A stretch of DNA of 48,605 nucleotides from Dehalococcoidia bacterium UBA2160 (GCA_002328865.1 DCWO01000010.1:13623-62227); one strand, 5' to 3'. Shown: positions 8,967 to 17,529, numbered from the stretch's first letter. Translations and numbers: made by a program. Notes: generated by a model from the sequence alone, not told the origin.

Positions 8967-9779
8967 CTACAGGCAGCGTTCCGTCTCGCGCCTGACGTGG
9001 TCGCGCAGCTCCGGGGTCAGCGGGCCGATCGAGCCGGCCTTCGCGTTCTCGTGGATGCGCTCGGGTCGCGACGTGGCCGGGATCGCCGAACTCACCCTGG
9101 AGTCGGACAGAACCCACGCCAGAAGCGCCTGGCCCCATGTCTCGACTCCGAGATCGGCGAGGGGCGCTAGGTCCGGCTCGGACTTGAGCTCCTTCACGTA
9201 CCGCCCTTTCTTGAGCGGCTCCATGACCAGGATGCCCACGCCGAGTTCCTCCGCCACCGGCAGTATCTCGGCCTCGCATCCGCGCTCGATCACGTTGTAC
9301 GGGATTTGCACCGTGTCGATTCGTCCTGACTTCATCAGGTCGACGATGACGGGGTACGCCTCGTGCACCATCGCCGTGACGCCGATCATGCCGATTCTGC
9401 CTTCGTCTTTCAGCGTTTCGAGCGTGGGTAGGTGCGTCTCCCAGTCGATCATGTTGTGGATTTGGTACAGCTCGATGTAGTCCGTCTGAAACAGCTCGAA
9501 CGACTGTGCGATCTGCGCCTCGCCCGCCTCCTTGCCCTCGCACCGCACCTTCGACGCAAGGTGGAAGCTGTCGCGCCGACCCTTCGTCGTTACGCCAACG
9601 ACACGCTCTGCGGCGCCATACGCCGACGCGCAGTCGATCAGGTTCACCCGCTCCACGATGCAGTTGTCGACGATCTGACTTCGCACGGCGATGTCCTCAT
9701 CCGACGACACGTCGAACGCCCTCAGCGTGCCCAACCCAATGGCCGACACCTCGGTTTTGCCAAGCTTGCGGTATTCCAC
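8967..9779 (-). CDS. aldo/keto reductase
   Basis: A 270-aa NAD(P)H-dependent AKR barrel protein, slightly shorter than the usual 300-330 aa. The catalytic tetrad is visible: Asp49 and Tyr54 (LIDCASAYG), Lys77 (LASKV) and His108 (YQIHNM). The region EWVLSDSRVSSAIPATSRPERI-like near the C-terminus (here AWVLSDSRVSSAIPA) contacts the cofactor in the family. Start is GTG at 9779, with AAGGAG 8 nt upstream. It lies 40 nt below the SDR gene at 9820, so the two SDRs and this gene are probably one transcript of carbonyl/alcohol oxidoreductases. Confidence 0.92.
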   Translation of the reverse strand: MEYRKLGKTEVSAIGLGTLRAFDVSSDEDIAVRSQIVDNCIVERVNLIDCASAYGAAERVVGVTTKGRRDSFHLASKVRCEGKEAGEAQIAQSFELFQTDYIELYQIHNMIDWETHLPTLETLKDEGRIGMIGVTAMVHEAYPVIVDLMKSGRIDTVQIPYNVIERGCEAEILPVAEELGVGILVMEPLKKGRYVKELKSEPDLAPLADLGVETWGQALLAWVLSDSRVSSAIPATSRPERIHENAKAGSIGPLTPELRDHVRRETERCL

Positions 9780-9819
9780 GTTCTGTTCTCCTTACGTCTG
9801 TTGGCCGCCCAATTCGACG

Positions 9820-10581
9820 TCAACCCCGCCCAATGAAGGGCATCTTGGTCGCGATGAGCTGGATGAACTGCACGTTGGCGTCGAGCGGCAGGTTCGACAT
9901 GAACACGACCGCCTCGGCGACGTTGTCCACGTCGAACCTTGGCTCGATGCGGACCTCGCCGTGGGCCTGGAGCGCGCCGATGCTGCTCATCCGATCGGTC
10001 GCCGTGGTCGCGGCGTTTCCGATGTCGATCTGGCTGCAGGCGATGTTGTACTTGCGGCCATCCAGCGAGGTCGCCTTGGTCAGTCCGGTGATTCCGTGCT
10101 TGGTGGCAACATACGGCGCCGAGTTCGGACGCGGAACGTGGGAGGCCGTGGAGCCGTTGTTGATGATGCGGCCGCCCATCGGGTCTTGGTTTTTCATGAT
10201 CTTGATCGCTTCCTGGGTGCACAGGAACGTGCCGGTCAGGTTGCTGTCGACGACCCTCTTCCACTGCTCGTAGGTCAGGTCTTCGAGCAGGATGCCCGGA
10301 GCGCCGTGCCCGGCGTTGTTGAACAGGACATCGAGGCGGCCGAACGCATCGATTGTCTTGGAGAACAGCGTCGCGACCGCTTTGGGGTCGCCCACGTCGG
10401 CTGACACGGTCAGCGTCCGCGATCCGGCGTCTCCCGCCTCCTGCATGGTCTCTTCCAGCGGCTCCGTGCGACGCCCCGCCTGCACGACGGAGTATCCGTC
10501 ATGCAACAGGGCCAGAGCGGAAGCTTTGCCGACCCCGGTGCCCGCGCCCGTAACTATTCCGACCTTCCCATTGGATGTCAT
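9820..10581 (-). CDS. SDR-family oxidoreductase (tandem paralogue 1)
   Basis: A 253-aa classical short-chain dehydrogenase. The cofactor motif TGAGTGVGKA is at 11-20, NNAGHG at 88-93, and the catalytic Ser144, Tyr157 and Lys161 lie in INNGS and PYVATKHG. It is a close paralogue of the next gene upstream (10657-11415): both begin MTSNGKV, share DLTYEQW, CTQEAI.IMKNQDPMGGRIINNGS and GLTKATSLDGRKYNIACSQIDIGNAAT, and end MATKMPFIGRG or similar. The ribosome-site region (GGGAG, 9 nt from ATG) is also alike, so the duplication included the leader. Substrate specificity is unknown. Confidence 0.93.
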   Translation of the reverse strand: MTSNGKVGIVTGAGTGVGKASALALLHDGYSVVQAGRRTEPLEETMQEAGDAGSRTLTVSADVGDPKAVATLFSKTIDAFGRLDVLFNNAGHGAPGILLEDLTYEQWKRVVDSNLTGTFLCTQEAIKIMKNQDPMGGRIINNGSTASHVPRPNSAPYVATKHGITGLTKATSLDGRKYNIACSQIDIGNAATTATDRMSSIGALQAHGEVRIEPRFDVDNVAEAVVFMSNLPLDANVQFIQLIATKMPFIGRG

Positions 10582-10656
10582 CGGTCACGTCTCCCAACTA
10601 CTCGAACCGGTCGTCCTGATTCTGACGCTTCAAGGACTCGGACCTCGCGACCCGCC

Positions 10657-11415
10657 CTATCCTCGCCCAATGAACGGCATCTTCGTCGCCATGATCGTGA
10701 TGAACTGCACGTTGGTTTCCAGCGGCAGGTTCGATATGTAGAGCACGGTCTCCGCGACGTGTGCAACGTCGAACGTCGGCTCGACTTCGACTTCGCCGCG
10801 GGCTTGCGGGACTCCCTGCCCCATCCGCTGCGTCATCGGAGTAGCAGCGTTGCCGATGTCGATCTGGCTGCAGGCGATGTTGTACTTGCGTCCGTCCAGT
10901 GAGGTCGCCTTGGTCAGCCCGGTGACGCCGTGTTTGGTTGCTGTGTACGGCGCCGAGTTAGGCCTGGGTGTGTGCGCCGATATCGAACCGTTGTTGATTA
11001 TGCGGCCGCCCATGGGGTCCTGGTTCTTCATGATCCGGATCGCTTCTTGCGTGCACAGGAAAGTTCCGGTCAGGTTGGCGTCCACGACTCCCGTCCACTG
11101 CTCGTACGTGAGGTCTTCCATGAGCACGCCCGGCGAGCCGTGTCCGGCGTTGTTGAACACCACGTCCAGGCGGCCGAATTTCTCCATCGTCTTGGAGAAC
11201 AGTTCCGCGACGGACTCGGGGTTGCCCACGTCGCCCTGCACGGCCAGCATTCGCGAACCGGCCTCGCCGGCCTCGGCTATCGTCTCTGCCATCGGTTCGG
11301 CGCGGCGCCCCGATATCGCGACGGAGTACCCGCCCCGTACCAGCGCAAGCGCGGACTCCTTGCCGATCCCGCTGCCGCCGCCCGTAATGATTGCAACCTT
11401 TCCGTTTGATGTCAT
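10657..11415 (-). CDS. SDR-family oxidoreductase (tandem paralogue 2)
   Basis: A 252-aa classical SDR with TGGGSGIGKE at 11-20, NNAGHG near 88, Ser144, and Tyr157/Lys161 in PYTATKHG. It is the first gene of the leftward cluster that continues with its paralogue and the aldo/keto reductase. Differences from the paralogue are concentrated in the cofactor loop (GGGSGIG against GAGTGVG) and in the substrate loop after IDIGNAAT (PMTQRMGQGVPQARG here), which suggests the copies diverged in cofactor or substrate preference. 75 nt separate the two. Confidence 0.93.
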   Translation of the reverse strand: MTSNGKVAIITGGGSGIGKESALALVRGGYSVAISGRRAEPMAETIAEAGEAGSRMLAVQGDVGNPESVAELFSKTMEKFGRLDVVFNNAGHGSPGVLMEDLTYEQWTGVVDANLTGTFLCTQEAIRIMKNQDPMGGRIINNGSISAHTPRPNSAPYTATKHGVTGLTKATSLDGRKYNIACSQIDIGNAATPMTQRMGQGVPQARGEVEVEPTFDVAHVAETVLYISNLPLETNVQFITIMATKMPFIGRG

Positions 11416-11993
11416 CGATCATGTCTCCTAGCTGGTGTGATTTGACGTCGATTTCCAGCGTGCCGTAGCCAGCGGAGCCTTCAACGATGGGCTCGGCGCG
11501 ACCGCACAATTCTCCGTCGCAATGACTTTCGCGGCCGCCATCGGCACTGAGTTGCGATTATAGCCGCGCGGCCGCAACCACGCCACCGTTGCTCCAACTC
11601 CGAACAGTGGCACTGCAACAGGCAGCGATCGAATGCCGTCTCTTTGGCGCCGTCCCCGACCGTCGACACAACATTCGCACAACGATGAGATGATCAACAG
11701 GCTATGTCGCTCGACACGCTGCTGGCGACCAGAGATTGTTGGTCACGGGCATGGTGATCGTACCAAGAATTCCCCGAACAAGGTGCGACGCCACCAGTGG
11801 GGTTTGGGATTGAAAATTACCGTTCCGCACGTTGGCGGATGACCCGAACAGATCGATGGCATCGTTGGCAAAGAATACAAATGATGCATGATATTGACAC
11901 GCTCATCGGCGGTGCATACCATACATGCCATCCCAGGATGCGGCGCCGCCAGGGCGCCCGAACCATCTGGGAAATCCGGATTGAGCGACGCCC
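11416..11993. other. 578-bp divergent intergenic region
   Basis: Separates the leftward SDR gene from the rightward PEP-utilising-type gene. Frames through it are short and lack protein-like composition. I see one plausible rightward promoter (11894-11922) and no RNA gene or repeat. Confidence 0.6.
11894..11922 (+). promoter_or_regulatory. probable sigma70-type promoter
   Basis: TTGACA at 11894-11899 (perfect -35), 17-bp spacer, TACCAT at 11917-11922 (4 of 6 to TATAAT). It would give a leader of about 65 nt before the ATG at 11994. Confidence 0.5.
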
Positions 11994-13580
11994 ATGACCT
12001 CCAACACCGACCAGACAGACGACATCTCCGTTCCGTGGGGAGACCCGGCCGATGCGCAGGGCACATGGACGTTCGATGCGATGCACACTCCGGACGTGAT
12101 GACGCCCCTGGGGTTCGACCTATACTGGGATCCATTCATCAGCGGATTTCGCGAAGGAATCAGCTTGCGCTATGTCAACTACTACGTCTTCGTGGACTGG
12201 ATGCGTCCACCAATCCCAACATGGACTTCTGAAGAAGTGCTGAAGAACCTCGCTCCGGCTTGGTCCAGGTGGCGCGACAAGGCCATACCGGAGCTGCAAG
12301 GCCTTTTCGAGTACTATCGCCGAACAGACTTCGACAGGCTTTCCAACACGGCCCTTGCAGATGAAATCGACAGGTTAAGGAAGACGCGCCCCAGGCAGGG
12401 GAGGCTTCACTCTCTGACCCTGGGCCCCTGGATGATGGCCATGAACCTGCTGATGGACATCTACAAAGAGCTTGTCGGCGGTGATGACGTGGCCGCGATT
12501 CGCCTAGTTCAAGGTTACAGCAACAAGAGCGTCGAGGCCGGCCACGAATTGTGGGATTTGAGCAAGTTGGCGGCATCCCTGCCAACCGTCCGTGAGACGT
12601 TGATGCAGGTAACTTCGGAGTCGGCCCTCCAGTCGCTAGCCGGGTTGGAACGGGAGCCGGATGCGGAACCGTTCCTCAGTGCCTTCGCATCATACCTGGA
12701 CGAGTACGGGTGGCGCACGGACCTCAATGAAATGGCCACACCCACCTGGGCCGAGGACCCGACCATTCCCCTGTGCCAACTGCGCACCTACCTGGAGATG
12801 GGCCATTACGATCCGAAGGAAGAGATGAAGCGGCTGGGCGAGGAGCGAGACGAGGCCATTTTGCAAGCAATGTCGTCCTTGCGGCCGGAGGATCGCGCTC
12901 GTATGGACGCCGTTCTGGACATCGCCACAGAGCTGGCGCCCATCCAAGAAGACCACAACTACTACATCGACCAGCGGCTCGCCAACATCCCTCGCAGGCT
13001 CGTCCTCGCTGCTGGCCGTCGCCTGGCAGATGGCACGCTCTCCGACCCGGCCGACGTGTTCTACCTCCGGGAGAGCGAGGTGCGCTCCGCCCTGGCCGGT
13101 GAGGATAGCGACTACGCGGACCTCGTAGGTTCCCGCCGATCCGAGATGGCGCGATGGGCCAGCGTCACGCCACCAGCGTTCGTTGGCACTCCACCTCCTG
13201 ATTCGGAGGATCTGCATCGGCGCTTCTGGGGCGAGCACCGGTTGCGCAGCGATCAACCCAACGTATTGCCCGGCAATGGCGGCTCCGCCGGCGTTGCCAC
13301 AGGCCCTGCCAGGGTGTTGATGAACCTCGGCGAGGCATCACGGCTGAAGCGTGGCGACGTACTGGTCGCACGCACGACCCTGCCGCCATGGACGCCGCTG
13401 TTCGCGCTGACGAGCGCCATCGTCGTGGAGACTGGCGGCATCCTCAGCCACGCCGCCGTCACCGCCAGGGAGTACGGCGTCCCAGCAGTCCTCGGCGTCA
13501 CTGACGCGACACGGCTCATCCGCGACGGCCAACTGATCGAGGTGGACGGCGCCAAGGGCAGGGTGCGAATCCTGTCCTGA
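11994..13580 (+). CDS. PEP-utilising-enzyme-type protein with C-terminal phosphohistidine (swivelling) domain, no ATP-grasp domain
   Basis: A 528-aa cytosolic protein. The C-terminal 90 residues form the mobile phosphohistidine domain: ETGGILSHAAVTAREYGVPAVLG with the phospho-acceptor His486. The N-terminal 400 residues are helical and begin with DVMTPLGFDLYWDPF, like the middle (substrate-binding) domain of rifampicin phosphotransferase or phenylphosphate synthase-type proteins. The N-terminal ATP-grasp domain of full-length relatives is missing, and no gene for it adjoins. It could work with a partner in trans or have lost phosphotransfer. A weak Shine-Dalgarno site (GAGCGACG) precedes the ATG; another start would be hard to fit because the upstream frame soon loses similarity. 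Confidence 0.8.
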   Translation: MTSNTDQTDDISVPWGDPADAQGTWTFDAMHTPDVMTPLGFDLYWDPFISGFREGISLRYVNYYVFVDWMRPPIPTWTSEEVLKNLAPAWSRWRDKAIPELQGLFEYYRRTDFDRLSNTALADEIDRLRKTRPRQGRLHSLTLGPWMMAMNLLMDIYKELVGGDDVAAIRLVQGYSNKSVEAGHELWDLSKLAASLPTVRETLMQVTSESALQSLAGLEREPDAEPFLSAFASYLDEYGWRTDLNEMATPTWAEDPTIPLCQLRTYLEMGHYDPKEEMKRLGEERDEAILQAMSSLRPEDRARMDAVLDIATELAPIQEDHNYYIDQRLANIPRRLVLAAGRRLADGTLSDPADVFYLRESEVRSALAGEDSDYADLVGSRRSEMARWASVTPPAFVGTPPPDSEDLHRRFWGEHRLRSDQPNVLPGNGGSAGVATGPARVLMNLGEASRLKRGDVLVARTTLPPWTPLFALTSAIVVETGGILSHAAVTAREYGVPAVLGVTDATRLIRDGQLIEVDGAKGRVRILS

Positions 13581-13676
13581 CGCAGACAGGCTCTCTGGCC
13601 GGACTCATGTCATGATTGCCAGGACCCGCGGGCGCACAGATCGTGGCCCAGATTACGCCCAACTCGCTGGTGAATG

Positions 13677-14420
13677 CTACTGCGTCGCAGCGACAGGCGG
13701 CGGCTTCAGGCCCGTCATTCTCCAGTTCACCTCTGCGTGGCCTGTAGCGGCGTCGATGACGCATGCGGGCCGGCTCGCTGGATCGTTGACCTCCAGGTCG
13801 ATCCACCACGTCCCTGACCAGTCGTTGTAGTGGGTGTTCGCCTCGCCCATCAGCGCGCCCGCCTCTGCGCAATCGCTGCTCGCTGCGATAAGTCTCGCCT
13901 CTGCCTGAGTCATCTCGTCGGCCAGGGATTCACTGACGCCGACGTGGAAGACGTACCGGGCCGACTCGATCGCCTCGTCCTCCCACGGCCGCCTGTAGTC
14001 CAACGAGAGCTCAGCCGTCCCGAAGGCGAGGGCGCGGAACGTGTAGTGCTCCACGCCTCCGGCGCCCGGCAGGTTGGACCCGGGCGTGGCCTGTTCGTAG
14101 CGTTGCTCTACGAGCTCCATCGAGCTGCCGTCAAACTCGGGACCTATCTCCCAACTGTAGCCGGTCGTGATGTTGGACTCCAGCGAAACCGTGTGTGACT
14201 CGCCCACCCGAATCTCGATCACGGCAGCGCCGTTCTCCGGAGCTCCCAGCGGGATAGCAGGGGCCGGCGTGGCGACGGGAATCGTCTTTGCGGCCACGGT
14301 CTGATCACTGGCGCCATCGTCATCGGAGCCATTGCTCGCGAGGGAGGCCAAACTCCCCGCGATGCCTCCCGCGACCAGGGCAATCGCCACAAATGCTGTT
14401 GCGGTCAGTTTCTTGTTCAT
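13677..14420 (-). CDS. secreted or membrane-anchored chagasin-like (I42) protease inhibitor
   Basis: The 247-aa protein starts with a lysine pair and a hydrophobic segment (KKLTATAFVAIALVAGGIAG, residues 3-22), an N-terminal signal or anchor. A T/A/P-rich linker (about 40-60) follows, then an inhibitor I42 domain with all three chagasin loops: NITTGYSW (83-90; family NPTTGY/F), GAGG (119-122) and RPW (144-146). Known I42 proteins inhibit papain-like cysteine peptidases. An extra C-terminal domain (about 165-247, with two Cys) is not recognised. Start at 14420 because GGAG lies 8 nt upstream; a longer frame adds 18 residues before the signal. 86 nt separate it from the GH5-like gene upstream on the same strand. 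Confidence 0.82.
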   Translation of the reverse strand: MNKKLTATAFVAIALVAGGIAGSLASLASNGSDDDGASDQTVAAKTIPVATPAPAIPLGAPENGAAVIEIRVGESHTVSLESNITTGYSWEIGPEFDGSSMELVEQRYEQATPGSNLPGAGGVEHYTFRALAFGTAELSLDYRRPWEDEAIESARYVFHVGVSESLADEMTQAEARLIAASSDCAEAGALMGEANTHYNDWSGTWWIDLEVNDPASRPACVIDAATGHAEVNWRMTGLKPPPVAATQ

Positions 14421-14506
14421 TCTGACATCTCCGGTGAAAATTGCTTCACTTATCCAGACGTCAGGGAGAATCAAGAAGTTCCTTTCGTTCGCAGCTAGGC
14501 GGCGGG

Positions 14507-15640
14507 TCAGACTCCGGACACTTCGCGCACCATGTCGAAGAACGCGCGCTTACGAGGCGTGTTGATGCTCCAGTTGACCGGGACGTTCTGGTAGCCTTCC
14601 TCGTAGTCGCCCGACGCTGCTGCGCCGCCAGCACCTTCGCCCGGGTCGAAGTAGCCCCAGCTCGCATATCGCGAGAGCGCAACAGCGAAGTTGTTGAGAG
14701 GTTTGTCGAACTCGAAGTGGTCGTCCTCGATGAACAAGACCGGCATGGGTGTGTAGCTGGGCAGAGCGCGGGCCTGGTCCACCATCTCCGCCATGCGGTT
14801 GGGGTCGGTGACGCCGTTGCCGTGCATCAGCAGAAAGTCCGACACGGCGCACACCGAATCGTCAGGCACGCGCCGTCCGCCGTAGCTCGTGCCAGCCAGC
14901 AGCCTTCGCCCGTCCTTCGTGATCGCCTTCGCCCGTTCGATCAGCTCGTGCACGCGGTCAGGCTGAAGTATCTCGTGCTCGTACCGTTGGACGTTGCACT
15001 CGTTGTTGATCTCGATGACCACGTTCGTGTGGCCGCCGTCCAACAGCCAGCCGCAGGTCTCGTCGACCGCGCGACACACGGCCGCCTCGTCTCGGAGCCG
15101 CTCGTCCTGCCCGAAGTAGAACAGTCCGAGGATTACGACCATTCCGAGCTCGTCGGCGCAACCCAGCACTGTCGTGAGCCGGTCGAGATGCGGCTGCGTA
15201 AGGGCGCCGTCGGCGTCAAAAGCGGAGTTGTGCCACGGCTGTGACTCCGGGCTTGGCAGTCCGGACCAGATCTCGCCGTCCGGCCTGTCCACTCCCAACG
15301 ATCGAAGATACTCTCTGAACTCCGGCAACCGGTAGTAACCGAACGGAGCGGCGCCCTGAAGGTTGACGGTCACCGCCAGCAAGCCCTGTTCGCGATACTC
15401 GGGCAGCATCGCGACAAACTCCGACGTATTGCGATCCGGGTCCCAATCCCCGGAGTCGGGATATCGCCAAAGCGAGCGGGTCACCTCGTTCGTGTCGTCG
15501 AACAGAGCGTTCGCCATCCTGCTGTTGAGCAGCAGGCCTTCGATCTTCCAATCGCGGTAGGTGCGCCCCTCGTAGGTGGGCTTGCCGTTGATCATCCAAG
15601 AGTCGCCGTCGATGGCGACTCGGGTGGCGCCGACAGTCAT
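14507..15640 (-). CDS. glycoside hydrolase-like TIM-barrel protein (GH5/cellulase-like)
   Basis: A 377-aa protein without a signal peptide. It begins with a small beta region (RVAIDGDSWMINGKPTYEGRTY) seen in barrel glycosidases, followed by a barrel with NVVIEINNECN (Asn-Glu at 213-214, clan A acid/base position) and VLFIEDDHFEF (Glu305, possible nucleophile at the end of strand 7). Those two glutamates are what clan GH-A enzymes use; family GH5 or a related unclassified family is inference. Start at 15640 (ATG) has GGGAG 7-8 nt upstream; an upstream in-frame start at 15805 would add 55 non-conserved residues and run over a promoter-like region. Confidence 0.72.
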   Translation of the reverse strand: MTVGATRVAIDGDSWMINGKPTYEGRTYRDWKIEGLLLNSRMANALFDDTNEVTRSLWRYPDSGDWDPDRNTSEFVAMLPEYREQGLLAVTVNLQGAAPFGYYRLPEFREYLRSLGVDRPDGEIWSGLPSPESQPWHNSAFDADGALTQPHLDRLTTVLGCADELGMVVILGLFYFGQDERLRDEAAVCRAVDETCGWLLDGGHTNVVIEINNECNVQRYEHEILQPDRVHELIERAKAITKDGRRLLAGTSYGGRRVPDDSVCAVSDFLLMHGNGVTDPNRMAEMVDQARALPSYTPMPVLFIEDDHFEFDKPLNNFAVALSRYASWGYFDPGEGAGGAAASGDYEEGYQNVPVNWSINTPRKRAFFDMVREVSGV

Positions 15641-15750
15641 GGTGTGTCTCCCTCGTGCGGTGGCGTTGCGCACATCGATTGGGGTCAGAGTCGTTAATCG
15701 ATTTTGCGTTGGCAAAATAGGCTGGGTCCAACGAGCGAATCGTATGGCAT

Positions 15751-15838
15751 TGTCCGACGTGTTGTCCATGTCGATGTCCAACACGTTCAGGTATAATCCA
15801 GGCACAGGGTCGTGCAGACTATGTCCTGCACAATGTCC
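15751..15838 (+). promoter_or_regulatory. 12-bp-phased TGTCC array and inverted repeat around a TATAAT box
   Basis: TGTCC occurs at 15751, 15763 and 15775 (exact 12-bp steps), then at 15822 and 15834 (12-bp step). Between the groups is a perfect TATAAT at 15792-15797. The first group also contains an 8-bp inverted repeat, ACGTGTTG (15757-15764) and CAACACGT (15779-15786), ending just before the -10 box, where a -35 would lie; no good -35 is present. This arrangement looks like a regulator-dependent promoter for the retropepsin-like gene at 15928, or a shared operator with the leftward GH-like gene. Confidence 0.5.
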
Positions 15839-15927
15839 ACCGTTTTTGGGGAGCGATAATCGAGAGAAGCGCCGTGCTTCCTCGGCCGACGTGTGACCCG
15901 CGCTGAATCACTCGGGGAGGGAATCAA

Positions 15928-16284
15928 GTGAGCCTTTTCCACTATCCGTTGGAGGTGGGCGATCCTTCCGGAAGCCGCTTTGAAACCGTCGAAGCGCTCG
16001 TCGATACGGGCGCCACCTTCACCGTTGTTCCGGCAAGCATGCTGGAACGTCTGGGTGTCGCACGACAGGACACTGTCAGGTTGCGACTGGCAGACGACCA
16101 AGTGATCGAGCGGGACCTCGGAGAGACACGAGTTCGGCTCGATGGGAAGACGCTGAACACCGTCGTCGTCTTCGGCGACGAGGACGCCCTCCCCTTGCTC
16201 GGCGTGTACACACTGGAACGAGCGCTTCTGGCAGTCGACCCGGTCGGTCAGCGCCTCGTGCCAACCGAAGCTCTGCTGATGTAG
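15928..16284 (+). CDS. retropepsin-like (clan AA) aspartic protease domain protein
   Basis: A 118-aa single-domain protein. FETVEALVDTGATFTVVP carries the clan AA active-site motif DTG (Asp26-Gly28), followed by hydrophobic strands and PLLGVYTLERALLAVDP, the flap-distal half. At this size it must dimerise to make a pepsin-like active site, as retroviral proteases do. Substrates of such bacterial proteins are mostly unknown. Start is GTG at 15928, with GGGGAGGG about 8 nt upstream. It has no membrane segment. It precedes the bicupin gene but that gene has its own strong promoter, so the two need not be co-transcribed. Confidence 0.8.
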   Translation: MSLFHYPLEVGDPSGSRFETVEALVDTGATFTVVPASMLERLGVARQDTVRLRLADDQVIERDLGETRVRLDGKTLNTVVVFGDEDALPLLGVYTLERALLAVDPVGQRLVPTEALLM

Positions 16285-16290
16285 CTTCGA

Positions 16291-16319
16291 TTGACCGCGC
16301 GAATGGCCGTGCCTATAAT
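16291..16319 (+). promoter_or_regulatory. strong sigma70-type promoter of the bicupin gene
   Basis: TTGACC at 16291-16296, 17-bp spacer, perfect TATAAT at 16314-16319; transcription would start near 16326, about 38 nt before the ATG at 16364. Confidence 0.75.
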
Positions 16320-16363
16320 CGGTCCCATCCAAGCATCCCAGCCACGGAGAAGCAGAGACCGCA

Positions 16364-17152
16364 ATGACCCAACATCAGACACCCAGCACCGAGCCGCTGC
16401 ACATACGGATCTCGGACATCGTGGCGCGACACGGCGAGCCGCCCTGGCACGAGGCGCTGTTCTCCGACGGTCGCAACAACGTCGGCCTCATATGCGACGC
16501 CCCCGGACTTGAGAACGACGCCCACATCCATAACGACTTCAACGAATGGTGGATCGTCCTCCAGGGCACAGTCATCTGGGAGATCGGCGACTATCCGCCG
16601 TTGACGGCCGAGGCTGGCGACGTCGTCATCTGCCCCAAGAAGCTCAGACACGCGATCAAGACCGTGGGCTCCGAGAACTCGCTCAGGCTTCACATCAGCG
16701 CTCCGTGGTCCAACCACGAGTTGCGTGGCGACCGCGGCAACATCCTGCAGCCGTTCCCCGATCAGTCCGAGTTGCCCAACCTGCTGCTCAGCAAGCGTTC
16801 GGCAATGCTTGAGCGATTCGGCGAGCCGCCCTGGTCTGACGGGCTTTTGGTCGACGACCGCAACCGCGCCAACCTGATCGGCCACGGCCAGGGCATGACC
16901 AACAACGCCCACTGGCACCCTGACTTCAACGAGTGGTGGACGATCCTACAGGGCAAACTCACCTGGGAGATCGGCGAGGGCAGGCCGATGATCGAGGCCA
17001 AGGAAGGCGACATCGTCTTCGTCCCTGAAGGGATGCGGCACCACATCTCGTCGGTCGGCGCCGGAACGTCGCTGCGCCTGGCCGTCACCAACCCCGAGAT
17101 GTTGCACATCTACACCGACGACGACGATGCGGCCCCGCCTCCGCTCGCGTAA
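16364..17152 (+). CDS. bicupin (two tandem cupin domains)
   Basis: A 262-aa soluble protein made of two copies of one cupin unit. Unit 1 (about 22-112) and unit 2 (about 150-242) both read GEPPW, then H-x-H-x-DFNEWW, ILQG..WEIG, GD.V, and a final metal His with SLRL. Metal ligands are His54, His56, Glu61, His96 in unit 1 and His183, His185, Glu190, His226 in unit 2, so both sites look intact. Bicupins of this kind include dioxygenases and sugar-acid or oxalate enzymes; the exact reaction is unknown. GGAGAAG lies upstream of the ATG with a long spacer. A decayed copy of its last 35 codons occurs at 18591-18699. Confidence 0.85.
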   Translation: MTQHQTPSTEPLHIRISDIVARHGEPPWHEALFSDGRNNVGLICDAPGLENDAHIHNDFNEWWIVLQGTVIWEIGDYPPLTAEAGDVVICPKKLRHAIKTVGSENSLRLHISAPWSNHELRGDRGNILQPFPDQSELPNLLLSKRSAMLERFGEPPWSDGLLVDDRNRANLIGHGQGMTNNAHWHPDFNEWWTILQGKLTWEIGEGRPMIEAKEGDIVFVPEGMRHHISSVGAGTSLRLAVTNPEMLHIYTDDDDAAPPPLA

Positions 17153-17198
17153 ACCAGTCGGGCGCGGCGCAGTCCAAAGACCCGGTCTCGACAGCACG

Positions 17199-17301
17199 CC
17201 ACGGCCACCGACCGCGAGTTCACCGATGACGACGTCATCACCCGCTGCGAGGGCGACGAGGCAATCGGCATCACCCTCCTCCCTGCCAGCGGCCGGTACC
17301 G
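17199..17301 (+). pseudogene. DUF2283 C-terminal remnant
   Basis: Translation gives TDREFTDDDVITRCEGDE and then AIGITLLPAS, matching the end of the intact DUF2283 gene at 18327-18548 (TDSEITDDDVIIRYEGDE, VIGITVLHAS). There is no start, no N-terminal half and no stop at the homologous position (an in-frame stop codon of the intact copy is Tyr here). It lies 47 nt after the bicupin stop. The rest of 17153-17529 holds no gene. Confidence 0.75.
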
Positions 17302-17419
17302 GTGCGCGCCATCCATCGCCACCTTCTCCCGCTTCCAAGAGCTCGACTCCATGAAGCTCTGCGTCGAAGAGATGATGGCCGCACGTCAGCCAGGGCGATG
17401 GGGGGACACGAGACTGAGC

Positions 17420-17448
17420 GTGACGCGGGGCGTCAATAGAAGCATAAT
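17420..17448 (+). promoter_or_regulatory. possible promoter of the antitoxin-toxin pair
   Basis: GTGACG at 17420-17425 (4 of 6), 17-bp spacer, CATAAT at 17443-17448 (5 of 6), about 80 nt before the antitoxin ATG. Confidence 0.35.
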
Positions 17449-17529
17449 GGTTGATGATCGCCGTTGCACACCAAGAACAACCGGGATCGACACAAACGAT
17501 CAAAATAGGGCAGAGAGGAGTGCCAGCCA

